A stretch of 64,000 nt of DNA from Bacteroidota bacterium (GTDB lineage: Bacteria > Bacteroidota > Bacteroidia > B-17B0 > Aurantibacillaceae). Shown one piece after another: positions 36,078 through 44,440 of this stretch. Under the pieces are notes generated by a model. It searched no databases. It saw only the letters and a list, made by a program, of their open reading frames with translations, and had not been told where the DNA came from. Location: positions 37,761-101,760 of the forward strand of contig JAFDYI010000028.1 in NCBI GenBank assembly GCA_018267475.1. The letters run 5' to 3'. A program made the translations under genes and the position numbers. Within the stretch, counting starts at the first letter, position 1. Each line of letters begins with the position of its first letter.

Positions 36078-38738
36078 ATGAAAAAAGCACATCTATTAGC
36101 AGGCGTTTTAGCTTGCAGCCTTACAAGCAGCTACGCCCGCGTTGTTAGTCCGGAAAAAGCGCAGCAAGCGGCGCAAACGTATTACCAAGTCAATGGGTAT
36201 CCAAACAAAAATATGCACTTGGTTTATACCGAAAAATCGCTTGATGGTACTCCGGTGTATTACACTTTTAATACCGAAAACAACAAAGGCTTTATTATTA
36301 TATCGGCAGATGATGCTGCCCACCCCATTATTGGCTATTCCACCCAAAATGGTTTTGTGGTGCCCGAGGTACACTCCAACGCAGCGCATTGGCTTCAAAA
36401 AAGAAAAAAAGAAATAGAAACCATTCGTCAAAACAACCTGCTTGCTGATGAAACTATTACAAACGAGTGGAAGGGTATTTATGTTTCTAAGCAAAACAAT
36501 CAAAGACTGCAACAAGCCAACCAAAGCAACTCATTATCGTATAGCGTTACTCCCTTAGTGCAATCTACCTGGAATCAAAACGGTGGAGGCAGCGTGCCGT
36601 ACAACAACTTATGCCCGGGAGGCTCGGTTACCGGTTGTGTGGCTACGGCTATGGCGCAAATCATGCGTTATTGGAGCTATCCTACGCAAGGCATTGGCTC
36701 CAGCTCTTATTGCGATTGCACTACCAGCTCTTTAGGAGGTACTCCGTTTACCAATAACTACGGTACCCTATCGGCAAATTACGGCGCCACCACTTACAAT
36801 TGGTCTAACATGCCTCTAAATAGTTCTACCAGCGATGTAGCTACCCTCATGTACCAATGCGGAGTGAGCGTAGAGATGGATTACGCGCCCAGCGGAAGCG
36901 GCGCTTGGGTTATTAGTGCCGACGATTCTATTTGCGCACAGCGTTCTTATGTAAAATACTTTGGCTACGACCCCTATACCATACAAGGTTTAATAAAATC
37001 AAACTACAGCGACCCTGCTTGGGTGCAATTGCTACAAAACGATTTGCTAAACGGGCGTCCGATACAATATGTAGGAAACGACCCTTCTGAAGGAGGGCAC
37101 ACCTGGGTTTGCGATGGTTTTGATAACAACGACAACTTTCACATGAACTGGGGTTGGGGCGGCGCTGACGATGGCTTTTTCTATATCAATAATTTAAACT
37201 CCGGAAACGGAAATTTTTCTACCGGCTGCGAAGCCCTAATAGGAATAGAACCCATGCCACAAAGCGCCCTAGACGCAGGCGTTCCTGCTTTTGCAAATCC
37301 CCTTAACGGAATAGCTTGCTCTACCCACTTTAGTCCGCAAATAACTTTGCAAAACTACGGCACCAGCACTCTTACTACCTGCACTTTAAATTATTCTTTA
37401 GATGGAGGCACTGTGGCCACACAAGCGTGGAGCGGCTCTTTAACCACTGGGCAAACGGCAACGGTTTCCCTTCCTTCTATAAGCATTACAGCCGGTACGC
37501 ATACCTTAGTATGTTACTCCAGCAACCCCAACGGAGGTACTGATGGCAACACTATTAACAACCAATCTATCAGCATCTTTTCGTATGGTATTACGGCCGC
37601 TTTTGCTGCCAACCAAACCAGCGCCTGCTACGTACCTTTTCCGGTTAATTGCGTTAATAACACCACCAACGCCACCAACTACAACTGGAGTTTTGGCGAT
37701 GGCACCGGAAGCACCGCTTTTAGTCCGGCACACACCTACTCCGCATCAGGAACCTATCAAATAAAATTAATTTCTTCGGCTTGCAGCGGCGCCGTATCCG
37801 ACTCGGCTATGGCTACCATCACCATCAATACCCCTTCTCTTCCTACGGCTATAGGGGCTACCGTATGCGCATCGGCATCAGCCACGCTAACAGCAAGCGG
37901 CAGTGGCACCATGGTGTGGTACAATGCAGCAGGCACACAAGTAGGCATGGGACCTAATTATATAACCCCTACCCTTACCGCAAACAGCACCTATTACGTT
38001 AGCAATACCAATACCGTAGCAGCAGTGTATGGAGCGCCTGCTACCAACGCTTCTTTAGGCGGAGGCGGGTATATCAATGCCTCGCATGCTTTAATTTTTG
38101 ATGTAAGTACTGCTTTTATACTGCAAACCGTAGATGTTTATGCCTCATCTTCGGGAGGAGCGCCTACCATACAGCTATTAGATAACACAGGAAACATAGT
38201 AAACACCCTTACCCCTACCCTTAGCCTTGCCGGAAAAAACACTCTGAGCCTTAACTGGAGCATAAACCCCGGCAGCGGCTACCAATTGGTAGAAAATGGA
38301 ACTACAGTAAACTTATACAGAAACTCCATCGGTGCACCTATCGCCTACCCCATTAACGTAGGCTCGGTAGCTTCTATAACCGGCAACGATGTTTCAGACA
38401 ATACGCGCTATTATTACTTTTACAACTGGCAAGTACAAGCGCAAGCCTGCGCCAGCCAAAGCATACCCGTAACAGCTACGGTGCAAGCCTGTAGCAGCGG
38501 TATAGAAAATTTTAGCAACAACAAAACCTTTCAACTATATCCCAACCCGGCCAGCCAAAGCATCACCATTGCAGCAAACGCTTCTTTAAACGTGGTGAGC
38601 GTGTACAACTCTTTAGGTGAGCTGATATACCAACAAAAAATAAATGATACTACCGCAGCAATAGATGTAAGCATGTTGCCTTCAGGTATTTACATTATAC
38701 AAGCACAGGGTATTTGCAGCCGGTTTATAAAGCAGTAA
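36078..38738 (+). CDS. C10-family cysteine protease with PKD domain and T9SS sorting domain
   Basis: The start is ATG 36078 (MKKAHLLAGVLACSLTSSYA), a proper signal peptide; the longer frame begins at a TTG. The product is 886 residues. The streptopain-like prodomain (about 22-150) and catalytic domain hold C187 (SVTGCVATAMAQ) and H341 (GGHTWVCDG). A CARDB-like domain (about 390-500), a PKD domain (about 510-595, YNWSFGDGTGSTAFSPAH), an Ig-like unit and the sorting domain (FQLYPNPA to the end) follow. It is paralogous to the minus-strand protease at 22704, with blocks nearly identical around both active-site motifs. Confidence 0.92.
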   Translation: MKKAHLLAGVLACSLTSSYARVVSPEKAQQAAQTYYQVNGYPNKNMHLVYTEKSLDGTPVYYTFNTENNKGFIIISADDAAHPIIGYSTQNGFVVPEVHSNAAHWLQKRKKEIETIRQNNLLADETITNEWKGIYVSKQNNQRLQQANQSNSLSYSVTPLVQSTWNQNGGGSVPYNNLCPGGSVTGCVATAMAQIMRYWSYPTQGIGSSSYCDCTTSSLGGTPFTNNYGTLSANYGATTYNWSNMPLNSSTSDVATLMYQCGVSVEMDYAPSGSGAWVISADDSICAQRSYVKYFGYDPYTIQGLIKSNYSDPAWVQLLQNDLLNGRPIQYVGNDPSEGGHTWVCDGFDNNDNFHMNWGWGGADDGFFYINNLNSGNGNFSTGCEALIGIEPMPQSALDAGVPAFANPLNGIACSTHFSPQITLQNYGTSTLTTCTLNYSLDGGTVATQAWSGSLTTGQTATVSLPSISITAGTHTLVCYSSNPNGGTDGNTINNQSISIFSYGITAAFAANQTSACYVPFPVNCVNNTTNATNYNWSFGDGTGSTAFSPAHTYSASGTYQIKLISSACSGAVSDSAMATITINTPSLPTAIGATVCASASATLTASGSGTMVWYNAAGTQVGMGPNYITPTLTANSTYYVSNTNTVAAVYGAPATNASLGGGGYINASHALIFDVSTAFILQTVDVYASSSGGAPTIQLLDNTGNIVNTLTPTLSLAGKNTLSLNWSINPGSGYQLVENGTTVNLYRNSIGAPIAYPINVGSVASITGNDVSDNTRYYYFYNWQVQAQACASQSIPVTATVQACSSGIENFSNNKTFQLYPNPASQSITIAANASLNVVSVYNSLGELIYQQKINDTTAAIDVSMLPSGIYIIQAQGICSRFIKQ

Positions 38739-38755
38739 AGCTGTGCGTATCTGCT

Positions 38756-38766
38756 GTTACAAGCAA
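38756..38766. repeat. Left copy of an 11-bp direct repeat flanking the R-M pair
   Basis: GTTACAAGCAA occurs here and again at 40958-40968 in the same orientation. Allowing three mismatches, the match extends to 18 bp (CTGTTACAAGCAATGCTG versus CCGTTACAAGCAAGCCTG). The two copies bracket the restriction and modification genes. Confidence 0.5.
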
Positions 38767-38843
38767 TGCTGAGTGACCGCTCCGTCTGATAGTTTCCGTT
38801 GACAACTTTCGGACTTTTTTCAACTCTAAAAAAACTTTTTAAC

Positions 38844-38851
38844 TACCTTTG
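38844..38851 (+). promoter_or_regulatory. -7 promoter box of the restriction endonuclease gene
   Basis: TACCTTTG is an exact TAnnTTTG match, 4 bases before ATG 38856. It implies a leaderless or near-leaderless mRNA and rejects the longer frame from a TTG at 38799. Confidence 0.55.
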
Positions 38852-38855
38852 TATT

Positions 38856-39638
38856 ATGAATTATTGGACAGAATTAAGTATAGATTATGCTAATCAACGG
38901 AGTTACTTGGACGACCTTTTTCAGGTTTATCCAACTATTCCCGAAGGTATCAGAGATATTAACAAAGAGCGTTGGGCGAATATTGAGAAAGCATTTAAAA
39001 AGAAAAACAACGATGCTTTAATTCGTGAGCTGCTAAAATTTGAACTTTTTCCGATTAAAGACAGTTACATCGCTTATTTAAAACGTGACGCTTCGGCTAT
39101 TGAACGAAATCCTAAAACCATAAACAGAATTTGCGGGCGATTGTATGAAATGGGATTGGATAAAATATTTGAACGTTGTAGCGAACCCAAAGAAACTAAC
39201 CGACAAATTGGACCATTTTTCAGACGTTGGTTAAATTCAAAGGCATTGGGTATTCAACCTGTCGGACTTGATGAATTTACCAAAAATAAAAAAGATGCTA
39301 TTCTAAACGGAAGTGATAAGCAATTAACGGATTTTGCTGCAAGCGAACTAAATTACAAGCATACCAAAGGACTTGATTTTATCGGACGGTTCAGCGGAAA
39401 ATATGTAATTGGCGAAGCCAAATTTCTTACTGACTTTGGCGGACATCAAAATGCACAATTTAATGACGCTATCAGCACCATTCAAGCGAAAAATGTAAAG
39501 GCAATTAAAATTGCCATTCTTGACGGAGTTTTATACATTAAAGGAAAAAATAAGATGTATAAAGACATTACCACAGCATACAAAGGCCTTAACATAATGA
39601 GCAGTTTGGTGCTGCGTGAATTTTTATACCAATTGTAG
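38856..39638 (+). CDS. Type II restriction endonuclease, PD-(D/E)xK type
   Basis: The 260-residue protein (start ATG 38856) precedes a DNA methyltransferase gene. A PD-(D/E)xK-like core is visible: D174 (GLDFIGRF), then E187 and K189 in VIGEAKFLTDFGGHQNAQF, with a following helix. The paired Asp/Glu-x-Lys with Gln/Asn after it is typical of type II enzymes that cut DNA lacking the partner's methylation. The recognition site cannot be read; a Tsp45I-like relationship crossed my mind but is not supported by evidence here. The gene is bracketed with its partner by a direct repeat, consistent with horizontal arrival. Confidence 0.75.
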   Translation: MNYWTELSIDYANQRSYLDDLFQVYPTIPEGIRDINKERWANIEKAFKKKNNDALIRELLKFELFPIKDSYIAYLKRDASAIERNPKTINRICGRLYEMGLDKIFERCSEPKETNRQIGPFFRRWLNSKALGIQPVGLDEFTKNKKDAILNGSDKQLTDFAASELNYKHTKGLDFIGRFSGKYVIGEAKFLTDFGGHQNAQFNDAISTIQAKNVKAIKIAILDGVLYIKGKNKMYKDITTAYKGLNIMSSLVLREFLYQL

Positions 39639-39701
39639 CGAAGCGTAAATCACAAACACCAATGAAAAATAAAAAAACTTAGTGAGTAAATCTAAAATTC
39701 T

Positions 39702-40922
39702 ATGCAGTTACACTATCCAAATAAAAAATCAGAAAAGGAAATATTTGACAATATTCCAGATACTGAGTTAGTGCAAATAAACGATAGCATTAATCCGAAT
39801 TTACTTATTCAAGCAAACAATTTAGTTGCATTAAAACAACTTATCACGAAACACAATCTTGCAGGTAAAATTGATTTGATATACATTGACCCACCTTTTG
39901 CAACCAACAATACATTTACAATTACTAACGGTAGGGCAAACACAATCAGTAACAGTTCAAGCGGAACGGTTGCATACACCGACACATTGAAAGGTTTTGA
40001 CTTCATTGAATTTATTCGTGAACGATTAGTGCTTTTGAAAATGTTGCTTTCCGACAACGGTTCAATTTACTTGCATATTGATTACAAAATCGGGCATTAT
40101 GTAAAAGTAATAATGGACGAAATTTTCGGGATTGAAAATTTCCGAAATGACATCACAAGAGTAAAATGTAACCCGAAAAATTTTGCACGAAAAGGTTACG
40201 GAAACATTAAAGATTTGATTTTGTTTTATTCAAAATCGGACAACTTAATTTGGAACGAACCTAAAATGCCATACACAGAAGAAGACAAAACAAAACTGTT
40301 TCCCAAAACCGACAAAGACGGAAGACGTTACACAACAATTCCGTTGCACGCACCGGGCGAAACACAAAACGGAAACACATCAAAAGCGTTCAAAGGAATT
40401 TTGCCACCAAAAGGCAGACATTGGCGAAGTGATGTAACTGTTTTGGAACAATGGGACAATGACGGGTTAATTGAGTGGAGCGATAACGGAAATCCACGCA
40501 AAAAAAATTATTTTGACGAGCAGGAAGGAAAACGTATGCAAGACATTTGGGAATTTAAAGATCCTCAATATCCTATTTATCCGACAGAAAAAAATCCCGA
40601 CTTGTTGGACATTATCGTTAAGACATCATCAAACGAGAACAGTATCGTTCTTGACTGCTTTGCAGGTTCGGGGACAACTTTAAAGTCAGCACAAACAAAC
40701 GGCAGACAATGGATTGGGATTGACCAATCAGACGAAGCAATTAAGGCAATCACAACAAAACTTGACACCGTAGAAGGCGACTTATTTGTGTCAAAATCGG
40801 ACTATAAACTGTTGACTGAAAAGAAGCACAGCACACAACAGCGGTTTGGCGAAATGCGGGATGAAGTGCTTCTATCAAACGGTAGTGCAAAATTGAACAG
40901 TATTGTTTTTAATAAACATTAG
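39702..40922 (+). CDS. Type II DNA methyltransferase (beta class, N6-adenine or N4-cytosine)
   Basis: The 406-residue enzyme has motif IV DPPF at 63-66 (LIYIDPPFATNN) before the SAM motif I FAGSG at 320-324 (LDCFAGSGTTLKSA) and GIDQSDEAI. This order defines the beta class, common in type II and type III modification enzymes. It would protect the host site of the endonuclease encoded 63 bp upstream. Target base and site are unknown. Codon use is plainer and more AT-ended than in the neighbouring protease gene by eye. Confidence 0.9.
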   Translation: MQLHYPNKKSEKEIFDNIPDTELVQINDSINPNLLIQANNLVALKQLITKHNLAGKIDLIYIDPPFATNNTFTITNGRANTISNSSSGTVAYTDTLKGFDFIEFIRERLVLLKMLLSDNGSIYLHIDYKIGHYVKVIMDEIFGIENFRNDITRVKCNPKNFARKGYGNIKDLILFYSKSDNLIWNEPKMPYTEEDKTKLFPKTDKDGRRYTTIPLHAPGETQNGNTSKAFKGILPPKGRHWRSDVTVLEQWDNDGLIEWSDNGNPRKKNYFDEQEGKRMQDIWEFKDPQYPIYPTEKNPDLLDIIVKTSSNENSIVLDCFAGSGTTLKSAQTNGRQWIGIDQSDEAIKAITTKLDTVEGDLFVSKSDYKLLTEKKHSTQQRFGEMRDEVLLSNGSAKLNSIVFNKH

Positions 40923-40957
40923 TGTTAAAAGCCCCTCACTTCGCCAGGCCACAAACC

Positions 40958-40968
40958 GTTACAAGCAA
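40958..40968. repeat. Right copy of an 11-bp direct repeat flanking the R-M pair
   Basis: This is the second GTTACAAGCAA, 36 bp after the methyltransferase stop and 23 bp before the gatA 3' end. The left copy is at 38756-38766. Confidence 0.5.
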
Positions 40969-40990
40969 GCCTGCCTTAAAATCTTGTATT

Positions 40991-42418
40991 TTATAAAAGG
41001 GTTTCAACATACTTAGATGCTGCCAGCAAAAAATGTTCGGCAAAGGGTTGCGCCATCAGCTGAAGTCCAAAAGGCATCTTGTTTTTAGTAAGACCTGCCG
41101 GTATGGATATGGCCGGGATACCTGCTATATTGGCCTGTACGGTATAGATGTCTTCCAAATACATTTTTATAGGATCGGCTCCTTTGGTGCCATGCTCAAA
41201 GGCGGTAGCCGGGGTAGCCGGGGTAAGAATTAAATCGTAGTTTTTTAAAATAGCATTGGTTTTATCTCGCACTACACGGCGCACCTGTTGCGCTTTTCCA
41301 TAGTAAGCATCGTAGTAGCCGGCGCTAAGCACAAAGGTGCCTAACATAATACGGCGCTGCACCTCTTTACCAAAACCTTCGGAGCGCGTTTTTTTGTACA
41401 TGCTTTCCAAATCGCTTGCTTGGGCACTTCGGTAACCATAAGGCACCCCTCCATAGCGGCTTAAATTAGAGGAGGCTTCGGCGGTGGTCAGTACGTAGTA
41501 GGTGGGTACCAAATAGTCTAATTCTTTAAAATCAACGCCTTCCACCACATGTCCCTGTTGTTGCAATTTGTGTATAATGTGTTCAATGCCTGTTTTTATT
41601 TCGGCATCCAAGGAGGGGTTGTCTAAACAATCTTTTATATAGGCTATTTTTAATTTTTTATTTTGTATGTTGATGTCAGACGAATAAGCATCTACTTTTT
41701 TAGAAGAGGAGGTACTGTCATGCTCGTCTTTTCCCGAAATAATTTCCATGATTAAGGCAGCATCCTCTACACTGTGCGTAAGCGGGCCTATTTGATCGAA
41801 AGAAGATGCGTATGCCAACAAACCCCAACGCGAAACCCTGCCATAGGTGGGTTTTAGGCCTACTACTCCGCAAAAAGAGGCCGGTTGCCGAATGCTTCCT
41901 CCGGTATCGCTACCTAAGGCTGCATGGCACAAATGAGCCGCCACTGCAGCTGCCGAGCCCCCCGAAGAACCTCCGGGTACCGTTTTTTCATTTACGGGGT
42001 TAAGTACCGGGCCGTAAGCCGAATTTTCGTTGCTGCTGCCCATAGCAAACTCATCGCAATTGGTGCGCCCGATAATAATAGCATCTTGAGCCAACAGGCG
42101 CTCTACCACGGTAGCGCTGTATAGAGAGGTAAAATGTTCTAAAATTTTTGATGAAGCCGATACGCGGTGTCCCTTGTAACAGATATTATCTTTTAAAGCA
42201 AGCACCACACCGGCTAAAGCCCCCTGTGTGCCTGCTTTTATTTTTTCATCTACCTTTTTTGCTTGCGCTAAAGCACTGTTGTCAAAAGTTTCTAAGTAGA
42301 TGTTTAAGTGTTTTTTTTCTTTGATGCGCACAAGAAAATCTTGTACCAAGTTTTGGCACGTAACGTTTCCTGCCCTCAAATCGTTTTGAAGATGTGCGAT
42401 GTTGCTAAACGTGTACAC
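40991..42418 (-). CDS. gatA: Asp/Glu-tRNA amidotransferase subunit A
   Basis: GatA is the amidase subunit of GatCAB, which turns misacylated Glu-tRNA(Gln) or Asp-tRNA(Asn) into Gln-tRNA or Asn-tRNA. The Ser-cisSer-Lys triad is K76 (LALKDNI), S151 (PGGSSGGSAAA) and S175 (SDTGGSIRQPAS), with exactly the family spacing of 75 and 24 residues. The amidase signature and GLKPTYGRVSRWGLL are intact. The 475-residue length is normal. gatB and gatC are not adjacent. It starts 9 bp after the tatA stop, so the two genes are probably one transcript. Confidence 0.93.
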   Translation of the reverse strand: MYTFSNIAHLQNDLRAGNVTCQNLVQDFLVRIKEKKHLNIYLETFDNSALAQAKKVDEKIKAGTQGALAGVVLALKDNICYKGHRVSASSKILEHFTSLYSATVVERLLAQDAIIIGRTNCDEFAMGSSNENSAYGPVLNPVNEKTVPGGSSGGSAAAVAAHLCHAALGSDTGGSIRQPASFCGVVGLKPTYGRVSRWGLLAYASSFDQIGPLTHSVEDAALIMEIISGKDEHDSTSSSKKVDAYSSDINIQNKKLKIAYIKDCLDNPSLDAEIKTGIEHIIHKLQQQGHVVEGVDFKELDYLVPTYYVLTTAEASSNLSRYGGVPYGYRSAQASDLESMYKKTRSEGFGKEVQRRIMLGTFVLSAGYYDAYYGKAQQVRRVVRDKTNAILKNYDLILTPATPATAFEHGTKGADPIKMYLEDIYTVQANIAGIPAISIPAGLTKNKMPFGLQLMAQPFAEHFLLAASKYVETLL

Positions 42419-42427
42419 AGCGCGCTC

Positions 42428-42592
42428 TTAGTGCTTTTCGGGTTGGTTGGTGTTATCTACTCCGTTTGAGGCATCTTTAAACTCTTTCATGCCTTTGCCC
42501 AAACCGCGCATTAACTCAGGAATTTTTTTCCCTCCAAAAAGCAGTAAAATTACGGCAATAATTAAAATAATTTCGGTTGTACCTAATCTCAT
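42428..42592 (-). CDS. tatA: Sec-independent (Tat) translocase protein TatA
   Basis: A 54-residue frame encodes [20 protein letters not shown] followed by [20 protein letters not shown]. This is the TatA/E layout: one short membrane helix, the FGGKKIPEL hinge and an amphipathic helix, then a short polar tail. TatA forms the pore of the twin-arginine pathway, which exports folded proteins. No tatB or tatC is adjacent. It lies just upstream of gatA, with a promoter box 22 bp before its start. Confidence 0.92.
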   Translation of the reverse strand: MRLGTTEIILIIAVILLLFGGKKIPELMRGLGKGMKEFKDASNGVDNTNQPEKH

Positions 42593-42613
42593 GACTCTAT
42601 TCTTTTAAGACCA

Positions 42614-42621
42614 CAAAGGTA
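42614..42621 (-). promoter_or_regulatory. -7 promoter box of tatA-gatA
   Basis: Read on the minus strand this is TACCTTTG, an exact TAnnTTTG match, 21 bp before the tatA ATG. No clear TTTG at 19-21 bp was found. Confidence 0.5.
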
Positions 42622-42685
42622 GGTATTTTTTACGAACAACAGAAAATTGTTTTTAGGGTGTTAGTACCCCGAGGAATTGAAAAAG

Positions 42686-42759
42686 TGATTCCGATTGGAT
42701 TCGAACCAATGACCCACAGCTTAGAAGGCTGTTGCTCTATCCAACTGAGCTACGGAACC
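42686..42759 (-). tRNA. tRNA-Arg (anticodon TCT)
   Basis: The minus strand folds as acceptor GGTTCCG/CGGAATC, D-arm GCTCAGTTGGATAGAGC, anticodon stem ACAGC/GCTGT with loop CTTCTAA (anticodon TCT) and T-arm ATTGG-TTCGAAT-CCAAT. The discriminator base is A, and CCA is not encoded (CTT follows). It reads AGA codons. The remaining stretch to miaB is AT-rich and holds the miaB promoter box. Confidence 0.93.
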
Positions 42760-42951
42760 AGATGTTGGATTAAAAATCGCGCAAAGGTACTTATTTCATT
42801 TAGATACCAAAAAACATAAAGAAAATAATGCTTAGGCGGTTTCTAATGTTGAAACGAAAAATTATAAAATGTAAAGGATAAACTCATTTGAGTTAGCATG
42901 ATATTTGATAAAAAAACAAACCAATACTACTGTCATCTTGTCATTATTTTG

Positions 42952-42959
42952 TATCTTTG
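42952..42959 (+). promoter_or_regulatory. -7 promoter box of miaB
   Basis: TATCTTTG is an exact consensus match 10 bp before ATG 42970. It shows that the open frame extending back to 42898 is not translated. Confidence 0.55.
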
Positions 42960-42969
42960 CGCTCTCAAC

Positions 42970-44394
42970 ATGGAAAACAAAACGATAGACGAAGATAAAC
43001 AAGGAACGCCTACCCTGATAGAAGACGGCTTTGTGGGAAGCAAGAAATTATTTTTAGAAAGCTACGGCTGCCAGATGAATTTTTCTGACAGCGAAATTGT
43101 AGCTTCTATCCTTCTTAAAGAGGGCTACTCTACTACCCATAAAATGGAAGAAGCCGATGTAATTATGGTAAACACCTGCGCCATTAGAGATAATGCCGAA
43201 CAACGTGTGCGCCAACGCTTACAAGATTTTAAAAAATTAAAGAAAAACAAACCCGACATGTTGGTTGGCGTTTTGGGCTGCATGGCCGAACGCCTAAAAA
43301 CGAAATTTTTGGAAGAAGAAAAAATGGTGGATATGGTGGTAGGGCCTGATGCCTACCGTGATTTGCCCAACCTGATAGCGCAAGCCGGCGATGGAAGCAA
43401 AGCTATAAACGTATTGCTGTCAAAAGAAGAAACCTATGCTGATATTACTCCTGTGCGCTTAGGTAGCAATGGTGTATCTGCTTTTATCAGCATCATGCGC
43501 GGCTGTGATAACATGTGCAGCTTTTGCGTAGTGCCCTTTACACGCGGGCGCGAACGCAGCCGAAACCCGGAAAGCATTATAGCCGAAGCCAAAGACCTGT
43601 TTGAAAAAGGGTTTAGAGAAGTAACCCTGCTGGGGCAAAACGTAGATAGCTACTTATGGAGCGGCGGCGGGCTAAAAAAAGAACTGCTTACCGAAGAACA
43701 AAAAGCCCATAGTATTAATTTCGCTAAATTATTAGAATTAGTAGCTCTCATACACCCCGACCTTCGGGTGCGCTTTAGCACTTCGCACCCAAAAGACATG
43801 ACCGACGAAGTGTTGCACACCATGGCAAAACACGAAAATATATGCAAATACATACACCTGCCCGTACAGAGCGGCAGCACCCATGTACTAGAAATGATGA
43901 ACCGAGGCTACTCGCGCCAATGGTATTTAAGCCGGATACAATCTATAAAAAAAATAATGCCCGATTGCGGCATCAGCACCGATGTGATTACCGGCTTTTG
44001 CAGCGAAACAGAAGAAGAACATCAAGAAACACTCTCGCTGATGGAACAAGTACAGTATGATTTTGCGTATATGTTTTTTTACTCAGAACGCCCCAAAACA
44101 TTGGCCGAACGAAAATACGAAGACAACGTACCCGAAGAGGTAAAAAAACGCCGTTTACAAGAAGTAGTTGATTTACAACAAAAGCACAGCGCCCTTAAAA
44201 CAAAAGAAGCCATAGGAAAAACATACCGCGTGCTGGTTGAAGGTGTATCAAAAAAATCAAGCGAGATGCTGATGGGTAGAAACTCTCAAAACGTAGTAGT
44301 GGTTTTTCCGAAACAAAACTTTAAAAAAGGCGAATATGTAAATGTGCAAGTAGAACGCTGTACCACCACCACTTTAATTGGTACCACTGTATAA
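42970..44394 (+). CDS. miaB: tRNA-2-methylthio-N6-isopentenyladenosine(37) synthase
   Basis: MiaB is a radical-SAM methylthiotransferase that adds a methylthio group to isopentenyl-A37 of tRNAs reading U-starting codons. From ATG 42970 it has 474 residues. The N-terminal cluster ligands are C34, C70 and C104 ([23 protein letters not shown]). The radical-SAM CxxxCxxC is C179, C183 and C186 ([10 protein letters not shown]). A C-terminal TRAM domain begins at about 408. A sigma-54 regulator gene follows at 46 bp, an order I associate with Bacteroidota miaB loci. Confidence 0.95.
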   Translation: MENKTIDEDKQGTPTLIEDGFVGSKKLFLESYGCQMNFSDSEIVASILLKEGYSTTHKMEEADVIMVNTCAIRDNAEQRVRQRLQDFKKLKKNKPDMLVGVLGCMAERLKTKFLEEEKMVDMVVGPDAYRDLPNLIAQAGDGSKAINVLLSKEETYADITPVRLGSNGVSAFISIMRGCDNMCSFCVVPFTRGRERSRNPESIIAEAKDLFEKGFREVTLLGQNVDSYLWSGGGLKKELLTEEQKAHSINFAKLLELVALIHPDLRVRFSTSHPKDMTDEVLHTMAKHENICKYIHLPVQSGSTHVLEMMNRGYSRQWYLSRIQSIKKIMPDCGISTDVITGFCSETEEEHQETLSLMEQVQYDFAYMFFYSERPKTLAERKYEDNVPEEVKKRRLQEVVDLQQKHSALKTKEAIGKTYRVLVEGVSKKSSEMLMGRNSQNVVVVFPKQNFKKGEYVNVQVERCTTTTLIGTTV

Positions 44395-44440
44395 ATAAAA
44401 CGTAATAGCTCTTTTCTAAATAAAAAATAGTTTAACAAAA

